Counted from the first letter of the stretch, positions 14,292 through 22,230 are shown. The stretch is 22,838 bases of DNA from CAIXZV01 sp037446495 (GCA_037446495.1 JBBIIL010000047.1:1-22838); one strand, 5' to 3'. Notes: generated by a model from the sequence alone, not told the origin. Numbers and translations are program-made.

Positions 14292-15971
14292 ATGCCTGGT
14301 TCGAGCGATCGCGATCCCGACGCGCCCAGCCTTGGTCCGCGCGACGACGAAGCGCCCCTTCGAGGTGCCGCTCAACCGGCGGAGCGCCAGCGGTCAGCGG
14401 TGCCGCTGCTGATCCTGGCCGCGGTCTTCCCCGGCCTGCCGCATCTGCTTCGCGGGCGCCGCGCCTGGGCCGTGTTGCTCGCGCTCCCCGTCCTCCTGCC
14501 GGTCCTCGCGATCGTCGTGCTGGCCATCACGACCGGCGGCATGTCGCTGGCCGCCCGCCTCCTTGACCCTGCCGTCCTCACAGCCCTGCTCGGCGTCCAG
14601 GCGGTCCTGCTCGCCTGGCGGCTCTTTGCCATCGGAGCGGTCCGGGTCCTGGCGCCACTGCACGCCCGGGCCTCAACCGTCGCCGCGGTGCTGGTCGCCG
14701 TGACCCTGGTGGTGGTGCCGCAGGCGGTCGTGGCGGGCCTCACGGTCGACGCGCGCGATGCCGCCGCCGCGGTCTTCGCGCCCGCGAGCGAGGGCGATTC
14801 CTGGGTCCCCGATGCCACGCCGCCCCCGGTCGCCTCAAACGACCCGGACTTCGCCGCGAACACACCCTCGCCCTCGCCGGACGCAACGACCACGCCGAGC
14901 GCATCCGCGACCGCCTCGCCATCGCCGGCCGTGCAGCGCGTCAACGTGCTGCTGATCGGCGTGGACGCGGGCGTGGGGCGGACCACGTTCCTCACCGACT
15001 CGATGATCGTGGCGTCGCTCGACCCGGTCGCGAGGACCGTCTCCATGGCCTCGATCCCGCGCGACATGGTGGACGTGCCGCTCCCCGACGGGCGCACGTT
15101 CAAGCAGAAGATCAACAGCCTCGTGTCCTATGTGAGCTGGAACAAGGCCAAGTTCCCGGGCGCCAAGGACGGCGAGTCGGTGCTGGCCGCCGCGGTCGGC
15201 ACTCTGCTGGGCCTCCGGATCGACCTTTGGGCCGAGGTCAACCTCGGCGGCTTCGCCTATCTGGTTGACAGCGTCGGCGGCATCAACATCAAGGTCACCA
15301 CCGCCTTCTGCGACTACCGCTACAAGGAGTACGGGATCGAGGGGTTCACGATCTCGCCCGGCTGGTGGCACATGAACGGCGACCAGGCGCTGGCGTATGC
15401 GCGGGTGCGCAAGGCGGCGGGCGAGAGCGACTTCACCCGTGCCGCGCGCCAGCAGGAGGTCATCGCCGCCCTGCGCGACCGGATCGTCCGCGGCGGCTTC
15501 CTCGACAACCCGGCGCAGTTCCTGCAATCGGCCGGACAGACCGTCCGGACGAACGTCAAGCCCTCGTTCATCGCGGACTGGATCGACGTCGCGAGCCACA
15601 TCGGCCGCGACGACGTGTACCGGATCGTCATCGACCATCCGCTGGTCAAGAGCGGCTCCGACGTCCGGGGGTCCATCCAGATCCCCGACGTCAACGCGAT
15701 CCAGGCCATGGCTGCGCGCCTCTTCACGCCCACCGGGACGCGACCGACCGGCTTCGACACGATGCCCGCGAACGGCACCGGGGCGACCAGGAACGCCTCG
15801 TCGTCCTCGGACTGCGGGCGAACGCCCGCGCCCACGGCCACGCCGAGGCCCAAGCCCGCGCCAACGGCCACGCCGTGGCCGACCCCGACGGCCGAGCCGA
15901 GCGCCATGCCGGATCCGATGCCGACCGAGACGCCGACGCCGTCGCCCGCCGAGGCCACACCCGCGCCGTAG
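14292..15971 (+). CDS. LytR-CpsA-Psr (LCP) family cell-wall glycopolymer ligase, polytopic
   Basis: 559 aa from ATG 14292 (an in-frame ATG at 14247 would add 15 residues). LCP enzymes move undecaprenyl-linked glycopolymers onto peptidoglycan outside the membrane. About four hydrophobic segments (residues ~36-52, 58-80, 92-120, 128-150) precede a Pro/Ser/Thr-rich linker (175-215). The LCP domain begins VNVLLIGVDAG (217) and includes R230, TDSMIV with D236, SIPRDMV with R257-D258, and later YARVRKAAGESDFTRAARQQE, which carries the phosphate-binding arginines of the family. The C-terminal 55 or so residues are a repetitive Pro/Thr/Ala tail that may cross the cell wall. Most LCP proteins have one N-terminal membrane helix, so the multi-helix N-terminus is unusual. 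It converges on photolyase across 59 bases with no clear terminator. Confidence 0.9.
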   Translation: MPGSSDRDPDAPSLGPRDDEAPLRGAAQPAERQRSAVPLLILAAVFPGLPHLLRGRRAWAVLLALPVLLPVLAIVVLAITTGGMSLAARLLDPAVLTALLGVQAVLLAWRLFAIGAVRVLAPLHARASTVAAVLVAVTLVVVPQAVVAGLTVDARDAAAAVFAPASEGDSWVPDATPPPVASNDPDFAANTPSPSPDATTTPSASATASPSPAVQRVNVLLIGVDAGVGRTTFLTDSMIVASLDPVARTVSMASIPRDMVDVPLPDGRTFKQKINSLVSYVSWNKAKFPGAKDGESVLAAAVGTLLGLRIDLWAEVNLGGFAYLVDSVGGINIKVTTAFCDYRYKEYGIEGFTISPGWWHMNGDQALAYARVRKAAGESDFTRAARQQEVIAALRDRIVRGGFLDNPAQFLQSAGQTVRTNVKPSFIADWIDVASHIGRDDVYRIVIDHPLVKSGSDVRGSIQIPDVNAIQAMAARLFTPTGTRPTGFDTMPANGTGATRNASSSSDCGRTPAPTATPRPKPAPTATPWPTPTAEPSAMPDPMPTETPTPSPAEATPAP

Positions 15972-16030
15972 CAGTTCGGCCGGAGGCGGCCCGCTGGCAG
16001 GGAGCCGGCGGCGTCGGGTGCGGTCCGGAG

Positions 16031-17476
16031 TCAGCGACCCGACGCAGCCGCGCCCGCCCGTCGCGCCGCGCCGTACGTCGCCAGCGCTCTCGCGCGGGCC
16101 TCGGCGTGGTCCACGATCGGCCGCGGGTAGTCCACGCCGATCCGGCAGCCCGCCTCTGCCTGGGTCGCGGCGTCCATCGCCCACGGGTCGTGGATGTGCA
16201 CGACCGGGACCCGCGCGAGCTCGGGGACCCAGCGGCGGACGTAGGCGCCGTCCGGGTCGAACTTGCGGCCCTGGAGCACGGGGTTGAACACGCGGAAGTA
16301 GGGCTGCGGGTCCGTTCCCGTGGACGCAGTCCACTGCCAGCCCCCGTTGTTGCTGGCCACGTCGCCGTCGGTGAGGTGGCGCATGAACTCCGCCTCGCCC
16401 AGGCGGCGGTCAAGCAGCAGGTGCTTGGTCAGGAACGACGCTGCGATCATCCGGGCGCGGTTGGGCATGAACCCGCTCGCGCGAAGCTGCCGCATCGCCG
16501 CGTCCACGACCGGGTAGCCGGTGCGGCCCTCCGCCCAGACAGCGAGGTCCCCAGGGGCGTCGCGGGTCTCGAGAGCGGCGAACGCGGCGAGGAACGGCTC
16601 GTCGAGGACGCGGGGGTGGTGCCACAGGACGTGGGCGTAGAACTCGCGCCAGGCGACCTCCGCCGTGAACACGCGACGGCCGTCGCCGGGGCCAGCGGCC
16701 CGCTCCGCCACCTCGAGCGGCGAGAGGAGGCCCCACCGCAGATCCTGCGACAGACGCGAGGTGGCGTCGAGGTCGAGGCGGTCGCGCGTGGCGTCGTAAG
16801 CCTCGGCCGGCGCCCCCGAGCCTCCGGTGCCTGCTGCCAGCCAGCGCGCGAGACGCTCGCGGGCGGCGCGCTCGCCGGGTGCCGGAATCAGCGACGGGTC
16901 CGCGGTCGGCCGCCCGAGATCCGGGACGGGGTCGCCCGGCCCGGTGAACCCGCGGACCCGGTCCGGTGCCGGCAACGGCGCCCGGCGCGGCGTTGAATCC
17001 CAGGCGCGTCGGAACGCCCCATACACGCCGAACGGGCGGCCCTCGGCATTGGCCAGCGCGTCCGGCTCGTGGACGTACTGGCCGCTCTTGGGGTGGAAGC
17101 CGATCCCGTCCCCAGTCAGCCGCTCGGCGACCAACCGGTCCCGCCGCCGCCCGTAGGGCGTCGCGTCGCGGGTGACGAACACCTGGCTCGCGCCCGCCTC
17201 GCGCGCGAACGACGGCAGGACCTCCGTGGGTCGCCCCCGCAGGATGCGGATCGGCGCGCCCAGTCCGGCGAGGGTCGCGGCGAGCTCGGCCACGGACTCG
17301 CGCATGAACCAGGCTCGATTGGCCGACGCCCAGCGCCCCGCGAGCAGCCGCTCGTCCACGACGAAGACCGGGATCACGCGGTCCGCGGCGGCGAGCGCGG
17401 CATGCAGCGCGGGGTGGTCGTGGACCCGGAGGTCGCGGCGGAACCAGACGATGGCGGTGGAGGTCACGCCACTCAT
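16031..17476 (-). CDS. phr: Class I deoxyribodipyrimidine (CPD) photolyase
   Basis: 481 aa from ATG 17476 (MSGVTSTAIVWFRRDLR); GTG 17467 is a possible alternative. Light-dependent repair of cyclobutane pyrimidine dimers, using FADH- and an antenna chromophore. The N-terminal antenna domain starts IVWFRRDLRVHDHPAL. The FAD domain has SRLSQDLRWGLLSP, AWREFYAHVLWHHP, GRTGYPVVDAAMRQL, MPNRARMIAASFLTKHLL and the pocket motif SNNGGWQWTASTGTD (N376-N377, W380, W382), followed by YFRVFNP. Length and motifs match class I CPD photolyases; a cryptochrome role cannot be excluded, but the full motif set argues for repair. It is transcribed alone on the minus strand, converging on the LCP gene, with a kinase remnant just upstream on the other strand. 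Confidence 0.93.
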   Translation of the reverse strand: MSGVTSTAIVWFRRDLRVHDHPALHAALAAADRVIPVFVVDERLLAGRWASANRAWFMRESVAELAATLAGLGAPIRILRGRPTEVLPSFAREAGASQVFVTRDATPYGRRRDRLVAERLTGDGIGFHPKSGQYVHEPDALANAEGRPFGVYGAFRRAWDSTPRRAPLPAPDRVRGFTGPGDPVPDLGRPTADPSLIPAPGERAARERLARWLAAGTGGSGAPAEAYDATRDRLDLDATSRLSQDLRWGLLSPLEVAERAAGPGDGRRVFTAEVAWREFYAHVLWHHPRVLDEPFLAAFAALETRDAPGDLAVWAEGRTGYPVVDAAMRQLRASGFMPNRARMIAASFLTKHLLLDRRLGEAEFMRHLTDGDVASNNGGWQWTASTGTDPQPYFRVFNPVLQGRKFDPDGAYVRRWVPELARVPVVHIHDPWAMDAATQAEAGCRIGVDYPRPIVDHAEARARALATYGAARRAGAAASGR

Positions 17477-17524
17477 TCGCTGACGAGGCCACAACGGACG
17501 GGTGCGATGATCACCCGCCTGTAG

Positions 17525-17734
17525 GACCAGTTCCAGCTCCGACTGCCCGACCCATGCCTGGGCGTGCTCACCGGGGCGGCGGGGTCGGGCAAGTCCACGC
17601 TCGCCGCACGGCACTTGGCGCCGGACGAGGTCCTCTCGTCCGACACCTTGCGTGAGCAGATCGCCGGGAACGCTGACGACCAGCGCGCGACCGGCCCGGC
17701 GTTCGCCGCGCTCCTCGGTGACGCGGCCGCGCGA
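17525..17734 (+). pseudogene. Truncated Pnkp-like AAA/P-loop polynucleotide kinase remnant
   Basis: The frame after TAG at 17522-17524 reads DQFQLRLPDPCLG, then VLTGAAGSGKSTLAARHLAP, EVLSSDTLREQIAGNADDQ and ATGPAFAALLGDAAAR. This resembles the N-terminus of bacterial Pnkp-type polynucleotide kinase domains: a short beta-strand before the Walker A GxxGSGKST, then the (V/L)SSD block and the N-D-D-Q-x-A-T segment. There is no ATG ahead of the conserved N-terminal strand; GTG 17564 lies inside it. Recognisable similarity ends around 17734, a few bases before the stop of the convergent EamA gene. A full kinase domain would need about 100 more residues. It therefore looks like a decayed, 3'-truncated gene, or the result of a deletion or misjoin. 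The ORF stays open further, but only as the antisense shadow of EamA. Confidence 0.6.
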
Positions 17735-17737
17735 TCC

Positions 17738-18601
17738 TCAAGCCGACGTCCCGATCGAGATCAGCGTGATCGCCGTCACCGTGAGCACGATGCCCAGGAC
17801 GTGGCTGCGCGTGACCTTCTCGTGGAGCAGCGTGAGCGCCAGCAGCACGGTGGTCACCGGGTAGAGCGACGACAGGATCGTCGCCAAAGCGAGCGCGCCC
17901 ACCTGCGCGGCCGAGATGAACGCCACGTTGCCCAGCATGTCCAGCGCGCCCACCACGGACAGCCTCGCCACGTCGCCGCGGTGCATCCGCCACGGCTGTC
18001 GCCACAGGACGATGAGCACCACGAGGATCACGGTCTGGACGCCCCGCAACACCACGAGCGGACCGAACTGGCCCGCGCCCGAGAGCTGGCCGATGCAGAT
18101 GTTGAACCCGCCGATCGCGATCCCCGCCAGCAGCGCCCACTCGACGCCGGATGGGCGGTCTGCCTGGTGGCCCGGAGCCCGGGTCACCAGCACCACGGCG
18201 AGGAGCGCGGTCGCGATGCCGAGCACGGTCAGTCCGGTGGGGACGCCCTGGGTGGCGAAGCCCACCACCACCGCCGCCACGGCCCCGACGACACCCGTGA
18301 CCGGCGCCACCACCCCCATGCGGCCAACGGCCAGCCCGCGATAGAGAGAGGTCATGCCAACCACGCCGCACAGCCCGGCACCGATCGACCAGACGAGGTC
18401 CGGGCCGGCCGGCACCGGCTCCCCCCGTGCCATCGCGATGACAAGGGCGATCGCCATGCCGAAGGCCTGCGTCGTGGCAACGACGCCGAAAAGCGGCACT
18501 CGGCGACTCAGGAGGCCGCCGCCGAAGTCGCCGGCACCCCAGGTGATCGCGGACGTCAGGCCCAGGAGGACGGTGGCGAGGCCAGGTCCAAGCTCAGGAA
18601 T
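17738..18601 (-). CDS. EamA/DMT-family transporter (probable ATT start)
   Basis: Ten-helix drug/metabolite transporter made of two EamA repeats. The first canonical start in frame, GTG 18499 (253 aa), cuts off the first helix. Upstream, the frame encodes LATVLLGLTSAITWG, DFGGGLLSRR, a typical EamA first helix and loop, and stays open to an in-frame TGA near 18634 without ATG, GTG or TTG. ATT at 18601 follows AGGGGG by six bases and would give 287 aa, the usual family length; CTG at 18565 or 18559 is an alternative. This ATT overlaps the end of the YhaN-like gene by 8 bases, so translation is probably coupled. The second half includes a typical LSSLYPVTTVLLALTLLHEK, the conserved segment of EamA repeats. 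Substrate unknown; likely export of a metabolite. Confidence 0.8.
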   Translation of the reverse strand: MPELGPGLATVLLGLTSAITWGAGDFGGGLLSRRVPLFGVVATTQAFGMAIALVIAMARGEPVPAGPDLVWSIGAGLCGVVGMTSLYRGLAVGRMGVVAPVTGVVGAVAAVVVGFATQGVPTGLTVLGIATALLAVVLVTRAPGHQADRPSGVEWALLAGIAIGGFNICIGQLSGAGQFGPLVVLRGVQTVILVVLIVLWRQPWRMHRGDVARLSVVGALDMLGNVAFISAAQVGALALATILSSLYPVTTVLLALTLLHEKVTRSHVLGIVLTVTAITLISIGTSA

Positions 18602-20750
18602 CCGCCACCCCCTGCGGCCCGTCGAGGGTGATCACCTTGTCGGCGAGCCGATCGAACCGCTCGGAGGCGGTGAGGTAGACCACCTGGAAGTCCGGGGTGA
18701 GCTCGCGGATCACGGCTATCGCTCGCTCGGCGCGATCATCGTCGAAGGTGACGAGCGGGTCGTCGAGGAGCAGCGGCGGGCGCCGGTCGCCCATGACCAG
18801 GCGCACGAGCCCCAGGCGGGCTGCGAGGTAGACGGCGTCCAGCGTGCCGTGTGAGAGGTCCGTGACCGACACCCAGTCGCCTCGCTCGGTGGAGCGCACC
18901 TCGAACCCGAGGGCCGCGTCATCCATGCGGACCTCCCGGTAGCGGCCACCTGTGACGCGCGCCAGGTCCTTGACCATGCGCCGCTCGAGGAACCTCGTGG
19001 CGCGCGCCATCGTGGACTGCTCAGCAGCGTCGAGCTCCGCCAGCGTCCGCGAGAGGATCCGCTCGCGACGCTGGAGCGTCGCGAGGTCGTCGCGCCACGT
19101 CGCCAGTCGCTCGGCGAGGCCGGCAACGTCCTCGGCATCCGCGGGGTTCTGGTCCACGCGCGCCCTGGCCGTCGACTCGTCGTCCCGCACCCGGTCGGCC
19201 ACGCCCTCGGCGTCCCGGACCTCGAGCTCCAGCCGTTCGCGCGCCCGCGGCTCCCTGCCGATGGGGCCCAGCGCCTCGAGGGCAGTCGTGGCCCGCTCAA
19301 TCTCGGCGGCGGCCGCGTCGCGCTTCGACGGCAGCGTTTCCAAAGGAGCGTCGCCGACGAGGCCCGACAGGCGCGCCCGCCCGTTGTCGATCCTGGCGAC
19401 GTGCGCCGCCTCGGCGGTGAGCCGCTCTTCCGCCTCGGGCGTGCCCGGCAGCTCCAGCCTGGCGAGGACCCCATCGCGCTCGGTGCGGTCCCGCTTCAGC
19501 TCCTCCTCCATCTCGGAGCGGCCGCGCAGCCGCCGCGTGACCTCCTCGTCCTTCATCTGGCGGTCAACCCGGTCCCCATTGCGCTCGCGAAGCCCACGGA
19601 CGCCGAGCAGTCCGCCGACTGCGGCAATCACGATCCCGACGATCCCGGGAACAGCGCCCAGGCTCAAGACCCCGACCACCTCGAGCAGCGTGCCGACTGC
19701 GGCAATCGCCACGCCTGCCCCGGCCAGCACGAGGGCGAGATGCGATCGCGGCTGCCACCTGCGCTCCGGCGGCAGGTCGAAATCGACCTGGACCTCGCCG
19801 CCGAGCATCTCCACCAGCGCAGCGACGCGCCCGTCGAGTGAGCGCAACTGCTCCACGGCGGGGCGCAGCTGCGCGAGCGGCATCGGCGAGGGATGCGTGT
19901 CGTCGAGCGCGACCAGCTCGTCGCGCAGGGCGATGGCCTCGCTGTAGCGGTCATGGCGACCCTGCGCGTCATCCAGCTGGGCGTTGAGCCGCTCCGCCTG
20001 ACGGGCCTTCTCGAGCTGCACCCGTCGCTCGGCGAGCGCCGACTCCGCGTCTGCCCGCCGCTCCTTCGCCGTCGTGTGGGCCTCGCGGTCGCGTTCGAGG
20101 CGGGCGAGCCCCTCCTCGCCGCCCGCCAGTCGTCGCTCCGCGTCGGCCACGGCCTCGGCGGCAGTGGCCAGCCGTCCCGGGCCCCCGTTCCGCTGGGCCA
20201 TCTCCGCCAGGGCAGCCTCGAGCCGGCGTCGGGCGCGAGCGGTGCTGCGGTCGGCGCCGCTCATCGAGGCGGTGAGCCGGTCGCGGAGGGTTGCCTCGTC
20301 CCCCTGGACCTCCGCGAGCTCGGCCTGGCGCACCGACGCCGTGGACCGCAGGAACCCCTCGGTTGGCAGGCCCGACAGCTGGGCGAGCGCCTCCTCGGCG
20401 CGGGCTGCGTCGGAAACGGCCACGCCGTCAACCTCGAGGCGGGTGGTGCCGGCGGCGCCCGCGAAGACCTTCGCCAGTCGGCCGCGGTGGGCGCTGCCGT
20501 CCTCCGCGTCCCAGGTGAACGTGATTGCAACCGCCGGAGCCTGGTCCGGCTCGGCGCCCCACGTTCGGAGGCTGTCGAGGTCCGGCGAGGTGCTCGTGGC
20601 CGACCGCGTGAGGACCAGCTCGAGCGCGCGCAGGAGCGTGGACTTGCCGGACTCGTTGGGGCCGCGGACCACGGTCATGCCCGGGTCCAGCGACCACTCG
20701 GCGTCCCGGTGCCGGCCGAGGTTGCGCAGGGACAGGCTGGTGATCCTCAC
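18594..20750 (-). CDS. YhaN-like SMC/SbcC-type ATPase
   Basis: 718 aa from GTG 20750. An ABC-type ATPase of the SMC/Rad50/SbcC class, closest in layout to YhaN. The N-terminal half-site has Walker A GPNESGKST (30-38). Long coiled-coil arms rich in Glu, Arg and Ala (about 170-310 and 390-600) flank a central hydrophobic hairpin at about 335-386, which looks like two membrane helices in place of a hinge or zinc hook; no CxxC hook is present. The C-terminal half has the signature LSHGTLDAVYLAARLGL (from 632) and Walker B PPLLLDDPLVTFDDD (658-672). It overlaps the upstream nuclease gene by 4 bases and is expected to form an SbcCD-like complex that processes DNA ends, here probably membrane-associated. 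The EamA gene overlaps its 3' end. Confidence 0.88.
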   Translation of the reverse strand: MRITSLSLRNLGRHRDAEWSLDPGMTVVRGPNESGKSTLLRALELVLTRSATSTSPDLDSLRTWGAEPDQAPAVAITFTWDAEDGSAHRGRLAKVFAGAAGTTRLEVDGVAVSDAARAEEALAQLSGLPTEGFLRSTASVRQAELAEVQGDEATLRDRLTASMSGADRSTARARRRLEAALAEMAQRNGGPGRLATAAEAVADAERRLAGGEEGLARLERDREAHTTAKERRADAESALAERRVQLEKARQAERLNAQLDDAQGRHDRYSEAIALRDELVALDDTHPSPMPLAQLRPAVEQLRSLDGRVAALVEMLGGEVQVDFDLPPERRWQPRSHLALVLAGAGVAIAAVGTLLEVVGVLSLGAVPGIVGIVIAAVGGLLGVRGLRERNGDRVDRQMKDEEVTRRLRGRSEMEEELKRDRTERDGVLARLELPGTPEAEERLTAEAAHVARIDNGRARLSGLVGDAPLETLPSKRDAAAAEIERATTALEALGPIGREPRARERLELEVRDAEGVADRVRDDESTARARVDQNPADAEDVAGLAERLATWRDDLATLQRRERILSRTLAELDAAEQSTMARATRFLERRMVKDLARVTGGRYREVRMDDAALGFEVRSTERGDWVSVTDLSHGTLDAVYLAARLGLVRLVMGDRRPPLLLDDPLVTFDDDRAERAIAVIRELTPDFQVVYLTASERFDRLADKVITLDGPQGVADS

Positions 20751-21889
20751 GACGCCACCTCCGCCCCGGCCAGCAGCCGTCGACCGAGCCGCAGGACCTC
20801 GCGCAACTCCGCGGCCTCGTCTGCGGCATCCGCCGCATCGGTCGCCTCGAGCTCGGCGATCCTGCCCTCGACATCTCGGGTGAACGCCCCGGCGATGGTC
20901 TCCGGCGGCGGCAGGGTGCCGGCGGTCAACGGTGGCCGGCTGTGGTCGTCAACGCGCAGGTGCAGGCAGGCGGCGCGCAGCGCGTTCTCGACCGCGGCAG
21001 GATCGAGCTCCAGATCGTCGGCCTTCTCGCCCACCACCCGCACGTCGAGCGCGAGCTCCGGGTCAGCGATGGCGCGCAGCCGGTCAACGAGATCGTCCTG
21101 CGAGGTGAGCGAGCCAGCGTCCACCTCCAGCTCGCGGTGACGGGAGGAGCCCACCAGCCGTGTCTCGACGGTCACCGTCTTGGCCCCGTTCCGCTCGTCG
21201 AGCGTCACGAGGTTCACGGTCCCGGGCAGGGCGCGGTCGACGGCCACCTGTTCCGGCGACCCGGAAACCGCCCAGGTCGTGGCACCCGGGCGCCCGCTCG
21301 CTGCCGTGTGGTCGTGGCCGACGGCCACGTAGTCCAGGCGGCTCGCCTCGAGCGTTGCCGGCGCGACCTGCCCGGGGGCGTTGCCCACTGCGGCATGCAG
21401 CAGGCCGACCCGCCAAGTCGATGCGGGCAGTTGCAGCCCGTCGAGGTCGGGGAAGGCGCCTGACGCAGACTGCGCGTCGCCCACGGCGCCGAGCGCCACG
21501 GCATCGAGCGAGTCCAGGCGGACCCAGGGCCTTACGGGCGTCAGGACGGTCAGCATCGTCGGGCCGACCAGCGCCGGGAAGTCGTAGGCGCGATAGACCG
21601 AGGAGCGCGTGTACGCGTCATGGTCGCCCGGCAACAGGACGATGCGGATCCGCGCGGCGGCCAGGCGCCCGAGCTCGGCCACGGCCCGCTCGACGCTCCG
21701 CCGCGACGCGGTGTTGGCATCGAACAGGTCTCCGGCGATCAGAAACAGGTCCACGTGCTCCGCGAGCGCCAGATCCACGGCCCTCCGCAGCGCCGCATGC
21801 TGGCGCTCGCGAAGGGCAGGTGCCGCCTCGCCGAGGTCCTCGTGACGCGCCCCGAGATGGACGTCCGCTGTGTGCAGCAGCCGGAGCAT
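20747..21889 (-). CDS. SbcD/YhaO-like metallophosphoesterase DNA exonuclease
   Basis: 380 aa from ATG 21889 (MLRLLHTADVHLG); the open frame upstream is judged non-coding, and GGAGG lies 11 bases before this ATG. A calcineurin-like phosphoesterase of the Mre11/SbcD class. Motif I is D9-x-H11 (TADVHLG), motif II G53-D54 (AGDLFD), motif III GDHD (88-91), then H165 (LLHAAVG) and GHDH (191-194) as later metal ligands. Motif III is normally GNHD; here the Asn that binds metal is Asp 89. The protein partners with the YhaN-like ATPase encoded immediately downstream with a 4-base overlap. The C-terminal acidic and Ala-rich region probably contacts the ATPase coiled coil. It is divergent from the zinc-ribbon gene across about 516 bases. 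Confidence 0.88.
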   Translation of the reverse strand: MLRLLHTADVHLGARHEDLGEAAPALRERQHAALRRAVDLALAEHVDLFLIAGDLFDANTASRRSVERAVAELGRLAAARIRIVLLPGDHDAYTRSSVYRAYDFPALVGPTMLTVLTPVRPWVRLDSLDAVALGAVGDAQSASGAFPDLDGLQLPASTWRVGLLHAAVGNAPGQVAPATLEASRLDYVAVGHDHTAASGRPGATTWAVSGSPEQVAVDRALPGTVNLVTLDERNGAKTVTVETRLVGSSRHRELEVDAGSLTSQDDLVDRLRAIADPELALDVRVVGEKADDLELDPAAVENALRAACLHLRVDDHSRPPLTAGTLPPPETIAGAFTRDVEGRIAELEATDAADAADEAAELREVLRLGRRLLAGAEVAS

Positions 21890-22122
21890 GCGCCTTGCCG
21901 CCTCCCTCACTACCGATGCCGACGCCGTGTGGGCGGCCCGGCTCCGTCCTGTGCGGCGGGCCGACCGGGCCCCGCGTGCGGCCGCTTCCCCACCCGTCCC
22001 CGCCACTCAACCGCACGTACGGTCGGCAGCGGGCGGGACTGGGCCAGTCACCCGCGGGACCCGGCTGCGATCCGGGCGCCCCCATCGCTCCCGGTCGCTC
22101 CGCCGAATCTGCGCGGTTATTG

Positions 22123-22139
22123 TGACAGGTCGCATGTCA
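22123..22139. promoter_or_regulatory. Inverted repeat TGACA-N7-TGTCA, possible operator
   Basis: Perfect 5-base arms, 17 bases in total, in one of the few AT-rich patches of the region (GGTTATTGTGACA) between the divergent sbcD-like and zinc-ribbon genes. It resembles a dimeric regulator site; short arms make chance possible. Confidence 0.25.
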
Positions 22140-22179
22140 GCGGCCCACGAGGATTCCCCTCGCGTCCCCGGCCGTCCCA

Positions 22180-22185
22180 TATGCT
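22180..22185 (+). promoter_or_regulatory. Possible -10 element (TATGCT) for zinc-ribbon transcript
   Basis: TATGCT identical to the hexamer upstream of zwf. If used, transcription would begin near 22192, leaving a 5' UTR of about 215 bases. No clear -35. Confidence 0.3.
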
Positions 22186-22199
22186 GGGCTTCGTCCACC

Positions 22200-22218
22200 G
22201 CAACCTCGGAGCGGTTGC
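22200..22218 (+). other. RNA hairpin just before a ribosome binding site
   Basis: GCAACC (22200-22205) pairs perfectly with GGTTGC (22213-22218) around a 7-base loop, immediately followed by AAGGAAGG (22219-22226). The position suggests a role in leader ORF translation. Confidence 0.35.
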
Positions 22219-22230
22219 AAGGAAGGCTTA

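Noticed and set aside
15972..16030. Intrinsic terminator between the convergent LCP and photolyase genes
   Set aside because: Only a weak GGCC/GGCC stem is present and there is no T-tract on either strand.
17564..18631. 355-aa plus-strand ORF beginning with the kinase fragment
   Set aside because: Beyond about 17734 the translation is His/Arg/Gln-rich low-complexity antisense to the EamA gene, with no similarity to a kinase; only the first part is meaningful.
18952..19947. 331-aa Ser/Arg-rich plus-strand ORF opposite the YhaN-like gene
   Set aside because: Serine/arginine runs are the antisense image of Glu/Arg/Ala coiled-coil codons; no motif or ribosome binding site.
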